Source of the DNA: BOG-931 sp963781725
Lineage (GTDB): Bacteria; Pseudomonadota; Alphaproteobacteria; Rhizobiales; Xanthobacteraceae
Length of the DNA stretch: 64,000 nt
Reading direction: 5' to 3'
Assembly (NCBI GenBank): GCA_963781725.1
Contig: CAWAGV010000001.1
Span: 1,364,001 to 1,428,000, forward strand
The notes under the pieces are model-generated. The model was not told where the DNA came from. It ran no database searches and saw only the letters and a list, made by a program, of their open reading frames with translations. How positions within the stretch are numbered: the stretch's first letter is position 1; each line of letters opens with the position of its first letter. Both the position numbers and the translations under genes were made by a program. Shown piece after piece: positions 33,462-43,231 of this stretch.

Positions 33462-34337
33462 ATGTCAGTCTTCAAGGTCGGCACAGCAACCATCACCCGC
33501 ATCGAGGAAACCTACCTGCCGGTCTATCCCCCGGCGGATATTTTTCCCGACTTGACCGAAGCGCTGCTCAACGAGCATGTGCATTGGCTGGCGCCGAACC
33601 ACTACGACCCGAACAGCAACAAACTCCTGCTGAGCGTCCATAGCTGGCTGCTCCAGCTCGACGGCCGCAAGATCCTGATCGATGGCTGCTGCGGCAACCA
33701 GAAGTCGCGGCCGCAACGGCCGGCGTGGCACATGCTCAATACACCGTGGCTCGACCGGCTCGCCGCCGCCGGCGCCCGCCCGGATGAAATCGACCTGGTG
33801 ATGTGCACCCACCTGCATCACGACCATGTCGGCTGGAACACGCAGTTGAAGGACGGCAAGTGGGTGCCGACCTTTCCCAACGCGCGTTACGTGTTCTCGA
33901 AACTCGACTTCGACTATTTTCACAAGCTCGACAGCGATCCGGCGACCGCGCCGACCGAATTCGGGTCGTTCCGCGAATGCGTCGTGCCGGTGGTGGACGC
34001 CGGCCGCGCCGACCTTGTGACCGGACCGCATGTGTTGAATGAGTTCATCGAAATCCTGCCGGCCGGCGGCCACTCACCGGGACATTTCTATTTCCGGCTC
34101 AATGTCGGCGGCAATCGCGCCATGATCACCGGCGACGTATTCCATCACCTTTTGCAGGTGTTGTATCCGGACTGGAATTTCCCGAAGAACTCGGACCCGC
34201 AGGAAGCGCGGGTCAGCAGGCGCCGCATGTTCGACGAAGCGGCAGCGTCGGGTGCGCTGGTTTTTCCGGGACACGTCGGCGCGCCGTTTGCCGGCCGCAT
34301 CGAAAAGACCGGCTCGTCCTACAAGCCGCGATTCTAA
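33462..34337 (+). CDS. metallo-beta-lactamase-fold hydrolase
   Basis: Encodes 291 aa. The metal site THLHHDHVGWN (HxHxDH) is intact, with further ligands expected in AGGHSPGHFYF and in ITGDVFHH, and VFPGHVGAPF closing the fold. The N-terminal FKVGTATITRIEETY and LDGRKILIDGCCGN are standard. Close in pattern to AHL-lactonase-like or general MBL hydrolases; the substrate is not predictable. Its last bases overlap the convergent next gene by 4 bp. Confidence 0.88.
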   Translation: MSVFKVGTATITRIEETYLPVYPPADIFPDLTEALLNEHVHWLAPNHYDPNSNKLLLSVHSWLLQLDGRKILIDGCCGNQKSRPQRPAWHMLNTPWLDRLAAAGARPDEIDLVMCTHLHHDHVGWNTQLKDGKWVPTFPNARYVFSKLDFDYFHKLDSDPATAPTEFGSFRECVVPVVDAGRADLVTGPHVLNEFIEILPAGGHSPGHFYFRLNVGGNRAMITGDVFHHLLQVLYPDWNFPKNSDPQEARVSRRRMFDEAAASGALVFPGHVGAPFAGRIEKTGSSYKPRF

Positions 34338-35479
34338 GCCGTGACGCGCGCGGCGACCGACGCGACCCGATCCGCTGCCGACTTGCCGACGACAATGTCG
34401 TCGACCGCGAGCCGGCCGCGATCCCGCGCCAGCGCACGGTAAAACTCGCCCTTCGACACCGGCGGCACTTCGGCGACGATGGTCCAGTGTTCGCCCTCGT
34501 CGAGGCTTTCGAACACGAGGCCATCGGTATCGGCGGCGTAAAGCGCGTAGCCGCCCTTCCACGCCTCGATCGTCAGCGCGCTATAGATTGCGCGCTGGCC
34601 GTTCGGCAGGCCGCCAAGCAGATGCTGCCACGTATTTCCGCCGTCGTGACTGCGGACGATTTTGCCGCGCGCCTTGCCGACCTCATACCACTGCGACGGC
34701 CAGCCGACGCCGGCGGTGAGAAATATCGTGTCAGGTTCGTCGGGGTGCAGAACGATGGCGTCGGGATAGTCGGCGTGCGGCGGCATCTTGTTCTTGCGCC
34801 ACGTTTGGCCGCCGTCGTCGCTCGAACACACGCCGACGATGCCGTTGGCGACGATGAACCGGTTTGGCCGGGCGGGATGAACCAGGACACGATGGATGTC
34901 GCACTCGACCGGATCGGGGTCGACGTGAAGATCTGTAAAGCTTTCGCCGAAATCCTTGGAAACCAGCAGCGCGCCGATTTCGATCCCGACCAGCAGACGG
35001 TCGCCATCGAAAACGATGTCTTTGACATGGCCGATGCGCGGCGGCGGCGGGAAGCACCATTTGCCGACGCTCGGGACATTGCGGAGCGCGGGCAATTCGC
35101 GCCACGACTTGCCGCGGTTCTCGCTGATGTAGAGGTGCGCCGGCAGCGAGCCGACGGCGACGACGTCGCGGCCCATCAATTTTCCGGCGCGCGCCGACCA
35201 CAAATCCATGTGGTCGAGACCGTCGAGCACCCAGGTCCACGACATGCCGCCATCTTCGCTGCGCGCGACGCCAAAGCCGTGGGTGGCCGCATACAAAGTG
35301 CCGTCATCAGACGCCGTCACGGCGCTGACCGAACAGCCGCCAAGCGCGCGGTGCTTGACCGCCCAGAATTGCGGCCCGCGCTCCAGCAGCACGACACCAT
35401 CCGTCGTTCCGATCAGCATGGAGCTGGAATGCGCCGCGCCGCGATGCGAATTGGTGCCGCCGTTTGAAAGCAGGATCAT
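34334..35479 (-). CDS. BNR/sialidase-like beta-propeller protein
   Basis: Encodes 381 aa from the ATG at 35477-35479, with AGGACGA upstream; the ATG 60 bases further in (MLIGTTDGVVLLE) is an alternative. Repeated Asp-box-like motifs are visible: SEDGGMSWTWVLDGL, SENRGKSWRELP, SKDFGESFTDL, SDDGGQTWRKN, SHDGGNTWQHLL, SLDEGEHWTIV. These build a six- or seven-bladed propeller. No sialidase catalytic set is evident and there is no signal peptide, so it is likely a cytoplasmic binding or unknown hydrolase protein. Confidence 0.8.
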   Translation of the reverse strand: MILLSNGGTNSHRGAAHSSSMLIGTTDGVVLLERGPQFWAVKHRALGGCSVSAVTASDDGTLYAATHGFGVARSEDGGMSWTWVLDGLDHMDLWSARAGKLMGRDVVAVGSLPAHLYISENRGKSWRELPALRNVPSVGKWCFPPPPRIGHVKDIVFDGDRLLVGIEIGALLVSKDFGESFTDLHVDPDPVECDIHRVLVHPARPNRFIVANGIVGVCSSDDGGQTWRKNKMPPHADYPDAIVLHPDEPDTIFLTAGVGWPSQWYEVGKARGKIVRSHDGGNTWQHLLGGLPNGQRAIYSALTIEAWKGGYALYAADTDGLVFESLDEGEHWTIVAEVPPVSKGEFYRALARDRGRLAVDDIVVGKSAADRVASVAARVTA

Positions 35480-35806
35480 CGGTTCGTCCTGAAAATTTCA
35501 CCTGACGCGCGCCAGCGTTATGCCGGACGCTTTTGTATGCCAGGCGCACCGTAGCCGCAGCCAAGGAACATTCAAGTGGCAGGCGCGCAAGTGGCAGGCG
35601 CGGCTTTCAAAAATGCTTCACGCCAGTTCGCCAAAGACATGACTTAGACCTCACGGCAAATTTATTGGGCTTTGACCGATCGCTCGGCGCAAGTTGTACT
35701 GCGTAGACCTTTTGTAATTTGCGCAAACATACAGGCCGGCGGAAGGAACCTGCCGTTCGGCCCGATGTTATTCTATGTTGAACGTGATTTTTTCTCCAGA
35801 GCATTG

Positions 35807-36961
35807 ATGGACGATCAAACCAGACTGGCATTGAGTTTGAAGACCCTGGTGGCCCAGCCGCCGGGCGCGCAGGAATACATCACGGGGGCTGTTACCCAGC
35901 CTATCCACATCTCGGCCACTTATTTTCGCGATGCGGACAATCGATACCCGGCCGGTCATATCTATGGCCGTTGCGACAATGTTTCGGTGCAGCAGGGCGA
36001 AGCGCTGATAGCGGCGCTGGAAGGCGCCGATGAGGCGTTGCTGTTCGGCTCCGGCATGGCCGCGGCGAGCAGCGTATTCCTCGCGCTCGACCGGCCGACC
36101 CACATCGTTGCCTCGCAGGTCATGTATTGGGGATTTCGCTCATGGTTGCGCGACATCGGCCGCTACGGGCACAGCGTATCGTTTGTCGATACGTCGGATA
36201 TCGATGCGGTGCGCGCGGCCGTGAGGCCCGGTTCGACCGGCCTGTTCTGGGTGGAAACACCAAGCAATCCGCTATGGACGATAAGCGATATCGCGGCGAT
36301 CGCCGAAATCGCTCATGCCACAGGTGCGATCGTCTGCGTCAATTCGACGGTCGCCACCCCGGTCTTCACCAGACCGCTGATGCTTGGCGCCGACATCGTC
36401 ATGCATTCGGCAACGAAATACCTCAATGGTCATTCCGACGTCGTCGCCGGTGCGCTGGCGGTGGCAAGCAACAACCCGTTCTGGTCGCGAATCCGGACCG
36501 TGCGCGATCAGCTTGGCAACGCGTTGAGCGCCTTCGACGCCTGGCTGCTCATTCGCGGCATGCGCACCCTCGATGTCAGAGTATGCAATCAGGCAAGGAC
36601 CGCAGCCGCCATCGCATCGCGGCTGGTCGGACATCCGGCAATCGCCGACGTGCTCTATCCCGGATTGCCGCAGCATCCGGGCCACGCCACGGCCTTGAAG
36701 CAGATGAAGGGCGGATTTGGCGGAATGTTCTCAGTCCGGGTCAGGAACGGCGAAAGCGCCGCGATTGCGGTCGCCGCCGCCGTGCGCTTATGGAAGCGGG
36801 CGACCTCTTTCGGCGGCGTTGAAAGCCTGATCGAACATCGCGCTTCCATTGAAGGCAAAGAGTCACCCTGCCCTGACGACTTGCTTCGTCTTTCCGCGGG
36901 GCTCGAAGACGTAGACGAGCTTTATGCCGATCTTGCACGCGCCTTGTCGATCGCTGTTTAG
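35807..36961 (+). CDS. Cys/Met-metabolism PLP-dependent enzyme (cystathionine gamma-synthase family)
   Basis: Encodes 384 aa from the ATG at 35807. Family landmarks are AVTQPIHISATYFRD, FGSGMAAASSVFLAL (cofactor phosphate region), VETPSNPLW and the PLP-lysine segment HSATKYLNGHSDVVAGALAV. The C-terminal KRATSFGGVESLIEHRAS is typical of gamma-synthase/lyase enzymes. The ThDP enzyme gene starts 164 bp downstream on the same strand. It might be a cystathionine gamma-lyase, methionine gamma-lyase or sulfhydrylase; sequence alone does not decide. Confidence 0.85.
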   Translation: MDDQTRLALSLKTLVAQPPGAQEYITGAVTQPIHISATYFRDADNRYPAGHIYGRCDNVSVQQGEALIAALEGADEALLFGSGMAAASSVFLALDRPTHIVASQVMYWGFRSWLRDIGRYGHSVSFVDTSDIDAVRAAVRPGSTGLFWVETPSNPLWTISDIAAIAEIAHATGAIVCVNSTVATPVFTRPLMLGADIVMHSATKYLNGHSDVVAGALAVASNNPFWSRIRTVRDQLGNALSAFDAWLLIRGMRTLDVRVCNQARTAAAIASRLVGHPAIADVLYPGLPQHPGHATALKQMKGGFGGMFSVRVRNGESAAIAVAAAVRLWKRATSFGGVESLIEHRASIEGKESPCPDDLLRLSAGLEDVDELYADLARALSIAV

Positions 36962-37125
36962 CGAAACCGTCGCCGCATCAGGCTCGCTCTTCAAATTCCG
37001 GACTGTCATCCTCGGGCCCGACAAAACCGTTTGGGGCGGTTGGGTATTCCTAGGTGAAACGATGCCGGGGCTACCCAGCGCAATCCGCGCTCCGTACAAT
37101 GACTGCCGAAACCAGAGGATTTGCG

Positions 37126-38916
37126 ATGCCGCGAATGAAGGGCGCAGAGCTCATTACCGAGTATCTGATTGCCAACGATATTCCTTACGTGTTCGGCATT
37201 TGCGGACACGGCAATGTCGGCATGCTCGATCCGCTCTATGAGGCGCGCGACCGCATCAAGCTGGTATCGCCCCGCCACGAGCAAGTCGCGGCGCATATGG
37301 CCGACGCCTATTTTCGGGTGAAGCATAAACCGGTGGCGACGCTGACATCCTGCGGCCCCGGCTCGGCCAATATCGTCATGCCGCTGGCCTGCGCGCTGAC
37401 CGATTCTTCGGCCGTGTACGCCATCACCGCGAACGTGCCGACATCGCAGTTCAACCGCAGCCCGTTTCAGGAAATCAACCGGCACTTCCAGGCGGATTTC
37501 GTCAATGTGCTGCGCCCGGTCGTCAAACGCAGCTATCAGCCGACCCGCGTCGACATGCTGCCGCTGGCCTTGCGGCAGGCGATGACGACGATGCTGTCGG
37601 GCCGGCCGGGGCCGGTGAATATCGACGTGCCGTTCAACGTCTTTCAGGAAGAAGACGACGTTGAAATGCCGCCGGCTGCACCGCCGCTGAACGCCCAGCG
37701 CAGCGGCGCCTCGCCCGAGGAAATCTCCCGGGCGCTCGACATGATCCTTGCGGCGCAGCGGCCGGTCCTGTTCATCGGCCACGGCGTGACGCTCTCCGAG
37801 GCGAGCTGCGAACTGACCGAATTTGCCAAGAAGCTCGGCATCCCGGTGATCTCATCGCCGAACGGCATGGGCTGCATCGACATGACGGACCCGCTGTCGC
37901 TCGGCTTCATCGGGCGGAACGGCGCGTACCCGGCCAACGAAGCGGGCCGGCACGCCGACGTGGTCATTGCGATCGGCGCGCGCTTTGACGACCGCTCGGC
38001 ATCGTCATGGATGCCGGGCTATTCCTGGAATTTCCCGAGCACCAAACTGATCCAAGTCGATCTCGATCCGGCCGAACTCGGCCGCAATTATCCGCCGGAT
38101 CTCGGCATGCTGGCCGATGCGCGCACGGTGCTGCGCCAGCTTCTCGCCGAAGCCGAACGGCGCGGCGCAAAGAGCGCGACCCGGGAATGGCTCGCCTGCA
38201 TCGCAAAGTGGCGCGCCACGTGGGAAAAATTCGTGCGGCCGAATTTCGAAGTGCACGCGTCGCCGATGCGGCCGGAGCGCGTGGTCGCCGATTGTCAGGC
38301 GGTGCTGCCGCCGGACGGCATCATCTGCTGCGACGTCGGGGTCAGCCATAACTGGTACATGCAGTTCTGGAACGCGCGGCAACCGCAATCGATGCTGAAT
38401 TCCTGGGGCTTCTCCGGCATGGGCTTTGGCGCCGCCGGCGCGCTTGGCGCCAAGCTGGCAGCACCTGACCGGCCCGTTGTCGCGGTGACCGGCGATGGCT
38501 GCTTCACCATGGTGCCGCATGTGCTGTGCACCGCGGTCGAGTACAACATCCCCGTGGTCTGGGTGATCTGGAACAATTTCGGCTGGGTCTCGATCCGCGA
38601 CATCCAGCTCGGCATGTTCGGTGGCCGCGAATATGGCACCATGTTCCACCAGGGCGGCAACAAGACGCCGTTCAATCCGGATTTTGCCGCCTGGGCCAGG
38701 GCCAGCGGCGTCGACGCGATTACGGTTGCGAAGTCGGAAGACTTCCGCGGCGCGCTGGACCACGCGGTGAAGTCGAACAAGCCGTTCCTGCTCGACGTGC
38801 ACGTCGACGCCGAAGTCCGGCCGCCCTCGACGGGAGCATGGGAACTGCCGCCGACGCCTTACAAGGAACCGGTCTTCGGCCAGCGCTTCATTCCGGACGC
38901 GGCGCCGGTGAAATAG
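37126..38916 (+). CDS. thiamine-diphosphate enzyme, acetolactate-synthase-like
   Basis: Encodes 596 aa from the ATG at 37126, after AGAGGA; upstream ATGs at 37099 and 37054 are less likely. The PYR domain has the catalytic Glu52 in VSPRHEQVAAHMADAYF, a central TPP_M domain has RPVLFIGHGVTLSEASCELT, and the PP domain has GDGCFTMVPHVLCTAVEYN with the closing NNFGW. It is 50 or so residues longer than many decarboxylases and close to the acetolactate synthase large-subunit length. No small subunit is nearby, and with the PLP gene next to it a role other than branched-chain synthesis is likely. Confidence 0.85.
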   Translation: MPRMKGAELITEYLIANDIPYVFGICGHGNVGMLDPLYEARDRIKLVSPRHEQVAAHMADAYFRVKHKPVATLTSCGPGSANIVMPLACALTDSSAVYAITANVPTSQFNRSPFQEINRHFQADFVNVLRPVVKRSYQPTRVDMLPLALRQAMTTMLSGRPGPVNIDVPFNVFQEEDDVEMPPAAPPLNAQRSGASPEEISRALDMILAAQRPVLFIGHGVTLSEASCELTEFAKKLGIPVISSPNGMGCIDMTDPLSLGFIGRNGAYPANEAGRHADVVIAIGARFDDRSASSWMPGYSWNFPSTKLIQVDLDPAELGRNYPPDLGMLADARTVLRQLLAEAERRGAKSATREWLACIAKWRATWEKFVRPNFEVHASPMRPERVVADCQAVLPPDGIICCDVGVSHNWYMQFWNARQPQSMLNSWGFSGMGFGAAGALGAKLAAPDRPVVAVTGDGCFTMVPHVLCTAVEYNIPVVWVIWNNFGWVSIRDIQLGMFGGREYGTMFHQGGNKTPFNPDFAAWARASGVDAITVAKSEDFRGALDHAVKSNKPFLLDVHVDAEVRPPSTGAWELPPTPYKEPVFGQRFIPDAAPVK

Positions 38917-38919
38917 GCG

Positions 38920-39444
38920 CTAGACGGCGTCTTGCTCCTCGAACGCCGCGCGCAGCAGGCCCATCTGCCGCTCAACGGGATTGCCGGCCGATACCTTGAT
39001 CGGGGCCGGAGCGTGCATCGTGGAGTCGAGCCTGCGCACTTCGGCTTGTAGTTTGGTCGAGCGCGCAATCAGTTCCTGAAGCTTTGCCGGCAACTGCGCC
39101 AGCGATTTGGCGTCGCCCGGATCGCAGGATGCGAGCCGGACCTTGCTCTTTTCCTTGCTGGCCTGGGCGAGCGTCATCTCGCCTTCCTTGACCGCCCGAT
39201 GCAGCAAAAGCCACGACGCCAGCTGCATCAGCCGGGTCGTCAGCCGCATGCTCTCGGTCGCGTAGACCAGAGCCGAACTCCGTTCGAGCTTCTTGGATTC
39301 CTGACGGCCCGCGCCGTCCAGATAGGTTGCCGTCTCTTCGACCAACGACATCCCGTCGCGGAAAAGAGACGCGAACATCTGGGAATTCGCCAGCCGCTCG
39401 CTGAAAGAGACCGCACTGGTCTCGATCGAACGCTTCTCGGACAT
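38920..39444 (-). CDS. rcdA: DUF1465 protein, RcdA-type adaptor
   Basis: Encodes 174 aa, entirely helical: SFSERLANSQMFASLFRDGM, LVEETATYLDGAGRQESKKL, SMRLTTRLMQLASWLLLHRA and a C-terminal PVERQMGLLRAAFEEQ. This is the DUF1465 family, whose Caulobacter member RcdA helps ClpXP degrade CtrA during the cell cycle. It lies convergent to and 4 bp from the ThDP gene. Next upstream on the same strand is a DUF1192 gene, as in many relatives. Confidence 0.88.
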   Translation of the reverse strand: MSEKRSIETSAVSFSERLANSQMFASLFRDGMSLVEETATYLDGAGRQESKKLERSSALVYATESMRLTTRLMQLASWLLLHRAVKEGEMTLAQASKEKSKVRLASCDPGDAKSLAQLPAKLQELIARSTKLQAEVRRLDSTMHAPAPIKVSAGNPVERQMGLLRAAFEEQDAV

Positions 39445-39573
39445 TTTTACGCCTACGCCTTACACCCTGCGCCAGCATCGCCCGCTCGCGACCGAGAGTC
39501 CAGCGTGCGCCAATGCAAAGCTTTCGACATAGTTGCCGCCGAAAGGCCGGCAAAAACGTGCAAACATAAAAAA

Positions 39574-39595
39574 GAGCCGCCGTTTCCGGCGGCTC
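39574..39595 (-). terminator. rho-independent terminator on the minus strand
   Basis: GAGCCGCCG (39574-39582) and CGGCGGCTC (39587-39595) form a 9-bp stem with a 4-nt loop. Read on the minus strand it is followed by TTTTTTATG, a good terminator. The nearest minus-strand gene ends at 39799, about 200 bases upstream of it, so either that gene has a long 3' UTR or a small RNA lies between. Confidence 0.7.
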
Positions 39596-39798
39596 GAAGT
39601 TGATAACAGGGAGGCGTCAAACAGAGTGGACAGGAGCCACTCGATGTCCAGAAGATGGACAGTGTCTGTAATGAACGAGAAAGCTTAACGAAAGGTTAAG
39701 GAATCGCATAAGGTTGCCAAATGTTTCTGCAGCTTTAGGCGAGCTGTGTGGCAAAACCCGCGCGGTCGACACGCCGCGTTAACCACGTTTTGAGTTCG

Positions 39799-39993
39799 TT
39801 ACTTCTTGAAAACGCTGTCTGCCGCCGATTTCGACGCCTGCTTGCGATTCATCTCGGCTTCGAGCCGGGCGATTTCTTCCTTGAGCAGCGCGACGCGTTC
39901 ACCGAGTTCCCCGATCGAAAGCAGCGACAGTTCCTGCCCCATTTCGTGGGTCATTTTCTTTTTCGGCAGATCGTCCGGGTCGATGGCAGCCAT
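39799..39993 (-). CDS. DUF1192 small coiled-coil protein
   Basis: Encodes 64 aa from the ATG at 39991-39993; the frame extends to 40029. AAIDPDDLPKKKMTHEMGQE then LSLLSIGELGERVALLKEEI and ARLEAEMNRKQASKSAAD. The DxDDLPKKK opening and short coiled coil define DUF1192, a family of unknown role restricted to alphaproteobacteria and usually beside rcdA-like genes. Confidence 0.88.
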   Translation of the reverse strand: MAAIDPDDLPKKKMTHEMGQELSLLSIGELGERVALLKEEIARLEAEMNRKQASKSAADSVFKK

Positions 39994-40264
39994 AGGCTGT
40001 ATTCCTTGGCCGAATTCCTCGCGCCACAAATCTTAACGGCGGCCCCGGTCTTTGTCACACGCCGGCCGGCCTTGCTGGTTCGCCTCGGCGATCGCCCTGA
40101 GCCCTTGAAAGTAAACGGAGAAATTCTTGCCCTGCCCTACGGCAACGGGTACTAAAGTCCTTATGGCGCGGGGGTTTTGGGCCGGAACTGCTACGCTGTG
40201 CGCCAATGGCCGCGATTTCGGCGCAAAGCCGGGTAGCTATTCTTCCGGGGGACGTGTGACCGTC

Positions 40265-43177
40265 ATGGCGCGAGCGGCGCCGGCTGCCGGCGTTGGAGGT
40301 CGACTCTTGGCGTTTTTGCGTGCCGCGTTCGCCGTTGCCGTAACGGTGCTTATCGGCGTTTCGGCGGCGCACGCTGTCGAAGCCGTCAACGTGCGCAACG
40401 ACGACGCCGCGATCGATCTCACCGATGCCGTCGAATATCAGCGCACCGACAACGACCGCGTCCAGGTTTCAACCGCACCCGGCGCCGACGGCATCGTCCG
40501 CCGCATCGAGGTGCGCGCCCGCGAGGCCGGCAAGAACTGGGCGGTGTTCGCACTTGCCAACAACGGCGACGAGCAAATCGACCGGCTCATCGTCGCGCCG
40601 CATTACCGGATGGTCGGTTCCGGCCTGTTCTGGCCGGATCTCGGTCTCTCCCGCATTGTCTCGATCACGCCGTCGTCGGGCGATCCGCCCGAGCATCAGG
40701 ACAATGCCAACGCCGACGTGTTCCGCATCACGCTCGACCCCGGCACGGTGATCACGTTTGTCGCTGAATTGCGCACGCCGCGACTGCAGCAGCTCTATCT
40801 GTGGGAGCCGGACGCCTACAAGGACAAGGTCAATTCGCTCACGCTTTACCAAGGCATCGTCATCGGCATTGCCGGCTTGCTGGCGCTGTTCCTGACCATC
40901 CTGTTCGTCGTGAAGGGCAGCGTGATGTTTCCCGCAGCCGCCGCGCTCGGCTGGGCCGTTCTGGTTTACATCGGCATCGACTTCGGTTTCTGGGGCAAGG
41001 TGTTCGACATGTCCTCAGGCGCCGAGCGCATGTGGCGCGCATCGGGCGAAGCCATTCTCGCCGCGACGTTGCTGGTGTTCCTGTTCGCCTATCTCAATTT
41101 GAACCGCTGGCACGTGCGCTATGCGCACATCACCGCCGGCTGGCTGGCATTTCTCGGCGCGCTGGTCGGGATTGCGGTGTTCTCGCCGGAAATTGCATCC
41201 GGCATCGCGCGCATTTCGCTGTTTTTCGTGGCGCTGCTCGGTCTCGGACTGGTCGTCTATCTCTCGACCCACGGCTTTGACCGCGCCGTGATGCTGATCC
41301 CGACCTGGCTGTTGCTGGTTGTGTGGGTGTTCGGTGCGGCGCTGACCGTGCTGGGGCTGGTCACCAACGACATCATCGGTCCCGCCTTGCTTGGCGGTCT
41401 GGTCCTGATCGTCATGCTGATCGGTTTCACCGTGATGCAGCACGCTTTCGCCGGCGGCATCACCCAGGGCATCGTGTCCGACGTCGAACGCCGCGCATTG
41501 GCGCTCACCGGTGCCGGCGACATGATCTGGGACTGGGACGTTCCCGCCGACAAGGTTTTCACCAGCGCCGAAACCGAAACCGCGCTGGGCGTCAAAGTCG
41601 GCTCGCTCGAAGGGCCGGCAGCAAAGTGGCTCGACGTCCTGCATCCGCTCGATCGCGATCGTTTTCGCGCCACGCTCGACAACGTGCTCGAACAGCGCCG
41701 CGGGCGAGTGGCACAGGATTTCCGGATGCGGACCGCGGACGGCCATTATTTGTGGTTCGCGATGCGGGCCCGGCCGGTGGTCGGTTCCGACGGCGAGGTC
41801 ATTCGTCTGGTCGGTACGCTCAGCGATGTCACCGAATTCAAAACCGCCGAAGAGCGGCTGCTGCACGATGCCGTCCACGACAACCTGACCGGGTTGCCGA
41901 ACCGTGAACTGTTCATCGACCGGCTCAACGCCGTGCTTGGATTTGCCAAAGCCGACAAGACGATCCGCCCGACCGTGATGGTGATCGACCTCGACCGCTT
42001 CAAAACCGTCAACGATTTCGTCGGCATGGCCGTCGGCGATTCGATCCTGCTGACGCTGGCGCGCCGGCTCGGCCGCGTGATCAAACCGCAGGATACGCTG
42101 GCGCGCCTTTCCGGCGATCAGTTCGGCCTCATTCTCCTGTCGGAAAACGAGGCCGCGAAGGTCACCGCTTTCGCGCAGACGATCCGGCGGACGCTGCGCG
42201 CGCCGATCACGTTCAACGACCGGGAGATTTTCGTCACCGGATCGATCGGCATGACGCTGAGCGATGCCGAGCTCCAACGCGGCGACGAACTGCTCAAGGA
42301 CGCCGAGCTCGCGATGTACCATGCCAAGCGGGGCGGCGGCGACCGGATCGAAGTCTTCAAGCCGGCGATGCGCGCCCGCAAGAGCGACCGGCTCACCATC
42401 GAGTCCGATCTGCGCCGCGCCATCGAGCGCGAAGAGATTTCCATCCTTTACCAGCCGATCGTGCGGCTCGACGACCGTTCGGTCGCCGGATTTGAGGCGC
42501 TGGCGCGCTGGAACCATCCGAAGCTTGGCCGCATGTCGCCCGCCGAGTTCATCACCATCGCCGAAGAGACCGGGCTGATCGTGGAGTTGGGACTGTTCGT
42601 CCTGGAACGGACCGCGCGGCAGCTCAGCACCTGGCAGCGGACAATCCGACATCGCAATCCACTGTTCGCCAGCGTCAACGTCTCGTCGCGTCAATTGCTG
42701 CGCCACGACTTGATCCAGGATTTGCGCTCGGTACTGAGCCGTTCGGTGTTGGCGCGCGGCTCGCTCAAGCTCGAACTGACCGAATCCGTCGTGATGGAAA
42801 ATCCCGAGCACGCCGCGCAAATGCTGCAACGCATCCGCGACCTCGGCGCCGGGCTTGCACTCGACGACTTCGGCACCGGCTATTCGTCGCTGTCGTACCT
42901 GCAGCGCTTCCCGTTCGACACCATCAAGATCGATCAATCGTTCGTGCGCACGACATCGAAGGGCACTCGGCCGGTCATTCTCCGCTCGATCGTCGCACTC
43001 GCTCACGATCTCGGCATGGACGTCGTCGCCGAAGGCGCCGAGACGGATTCCGATGCCGTGGAGCTGTCGCAACTCGGCTGCGAATATGCGCAAGGCTTCG
43101 TGTTTGGCGCACCGATGACCGCCGAGAAAGCGCGCGATCTTCTGCAGTCCGATCGTCACGTGGAACTGGCCCGGTAA
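40265..43177 (+). CDS. 7TM sensor - PAS - degenerate GGDEF - EAL protein (c-di-GMP phosphodiesterase)
   Basis: Encodes 970 aa from the ATG at 40265 (signal-like LLAFLRAAFAVAVTVLIGV); 40163 is an alternative. A periplasmic 7TMR-DISM-like domain (about 40-220) precedes seven TM helices (about 225-440), a PAS domain with DMIWDWDVPADKVFTS, a GGDEF domain and an EAL domain. The GGDEF site reads RLSGDQFGLIL instead of RLGGDEF, so cyclase activity is unlikely. The EAL site is complete: FEALARWNH, SVNVSS, LTESVV, DDFGTGYSSLSYL, KIDQSF, EGAET. It is therefore probably a phosphodiesterase tuned by its degenerate GGDEF and an envelope signal. Confidence 0.92.
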   Translation: MARAAPAAGVGGRLLAFLRAAFAVAVTVLIGVSAAHAVEAVNVRNDDAAIDLTDAVEYQRTDNDRVQVSTAPGADGIVRRIEVRAREAGKNWAVFALANNGDEQIDRLIVAPHYRMVGSGLFWPDLGLSRIVSITPSSGDPPEHQDNANADVFRITLDPGTVITFVAELRTPRLQQLYLWEPDAYKDKVNSLTLYQGIVIGIAGLLALFLTILFVVKGSVMFPAAAALGWAVLVYIGIDFGFWGKVFDMSSGAERMWRASGEAILAATLLVFLFAYLNLNRWHVRYAHITAGWLAFLGALVGIAVFSPEIASGIARISLFFVALLGLGLVVYLSTHGFDRAVMLIPTWLLLVVWVFGAALTVLGLVTNDIIGPALLGGLVLIVMLIGFTVMQHAFAGGITQGIVSDVERRALALTGAGDMIWDWDVPADKVFTSAETETALGVKVGSLEGPAAKWLDVLHPLDRDRFRATLDNVLEQRRGRVAQDFRMRTADGHYLWFAMRARPVVGSDGEVIRLVGTLSDVTEFKTAEERLLHDAVHDNLTGLPNRELFIDRLNAVLGFAKADKTIRPTVMVIDLDRFKTVNDFVGMAVGDSILLTLARRLGRVIKPQDTLARLSGDQFGLILLSENEAAKVTAFAQTIRRTLRAPITFNDREIFVTGSIGMTLSDAELQRGDELLKDAELAMYHAKRGGGDRIEVFKPAMRARKSDRLTIESDLRRAIEREEISILYQPIVRLDDRSVAGFEALARWNHPKLGRMSPAEFITIAEETGLIVELGLFVLERTARQLSTWQRTIRHRNPLFASVNVSSRQLLRHDLIQDLRSVLSRSVLARGSLKLELTESVVMENPEHAAQMLQRIRDLGAGLALDDFGTGYSSLSYLQRFPFDTIKIDQSFVRTTSKGTRPVILRSIVALAHDLGMDVVAEGAETDSDAVELSQLGCEYAQGFVFGAPMTAEKARDLLQSDRHVELAR

Positions 43178-43231
43178 TCGCGCGGCCTGCCGAACATTCG
43201 CCGCCCGTTTCGAGCGGCACGCTTGCCAACG

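Noticed and set aside
37126..38916. Calling the ThDP enzyme ilvB
   Set aside because: No regulatory subunit or ilv gene is near, and relatives of many functions share this layout.
41015..43159. 714-residue minus-strand open frame opposite the EAL protein
   Set aside because: Same reason: antisense to a clearly real gene, with no motif or ribosome binding site.
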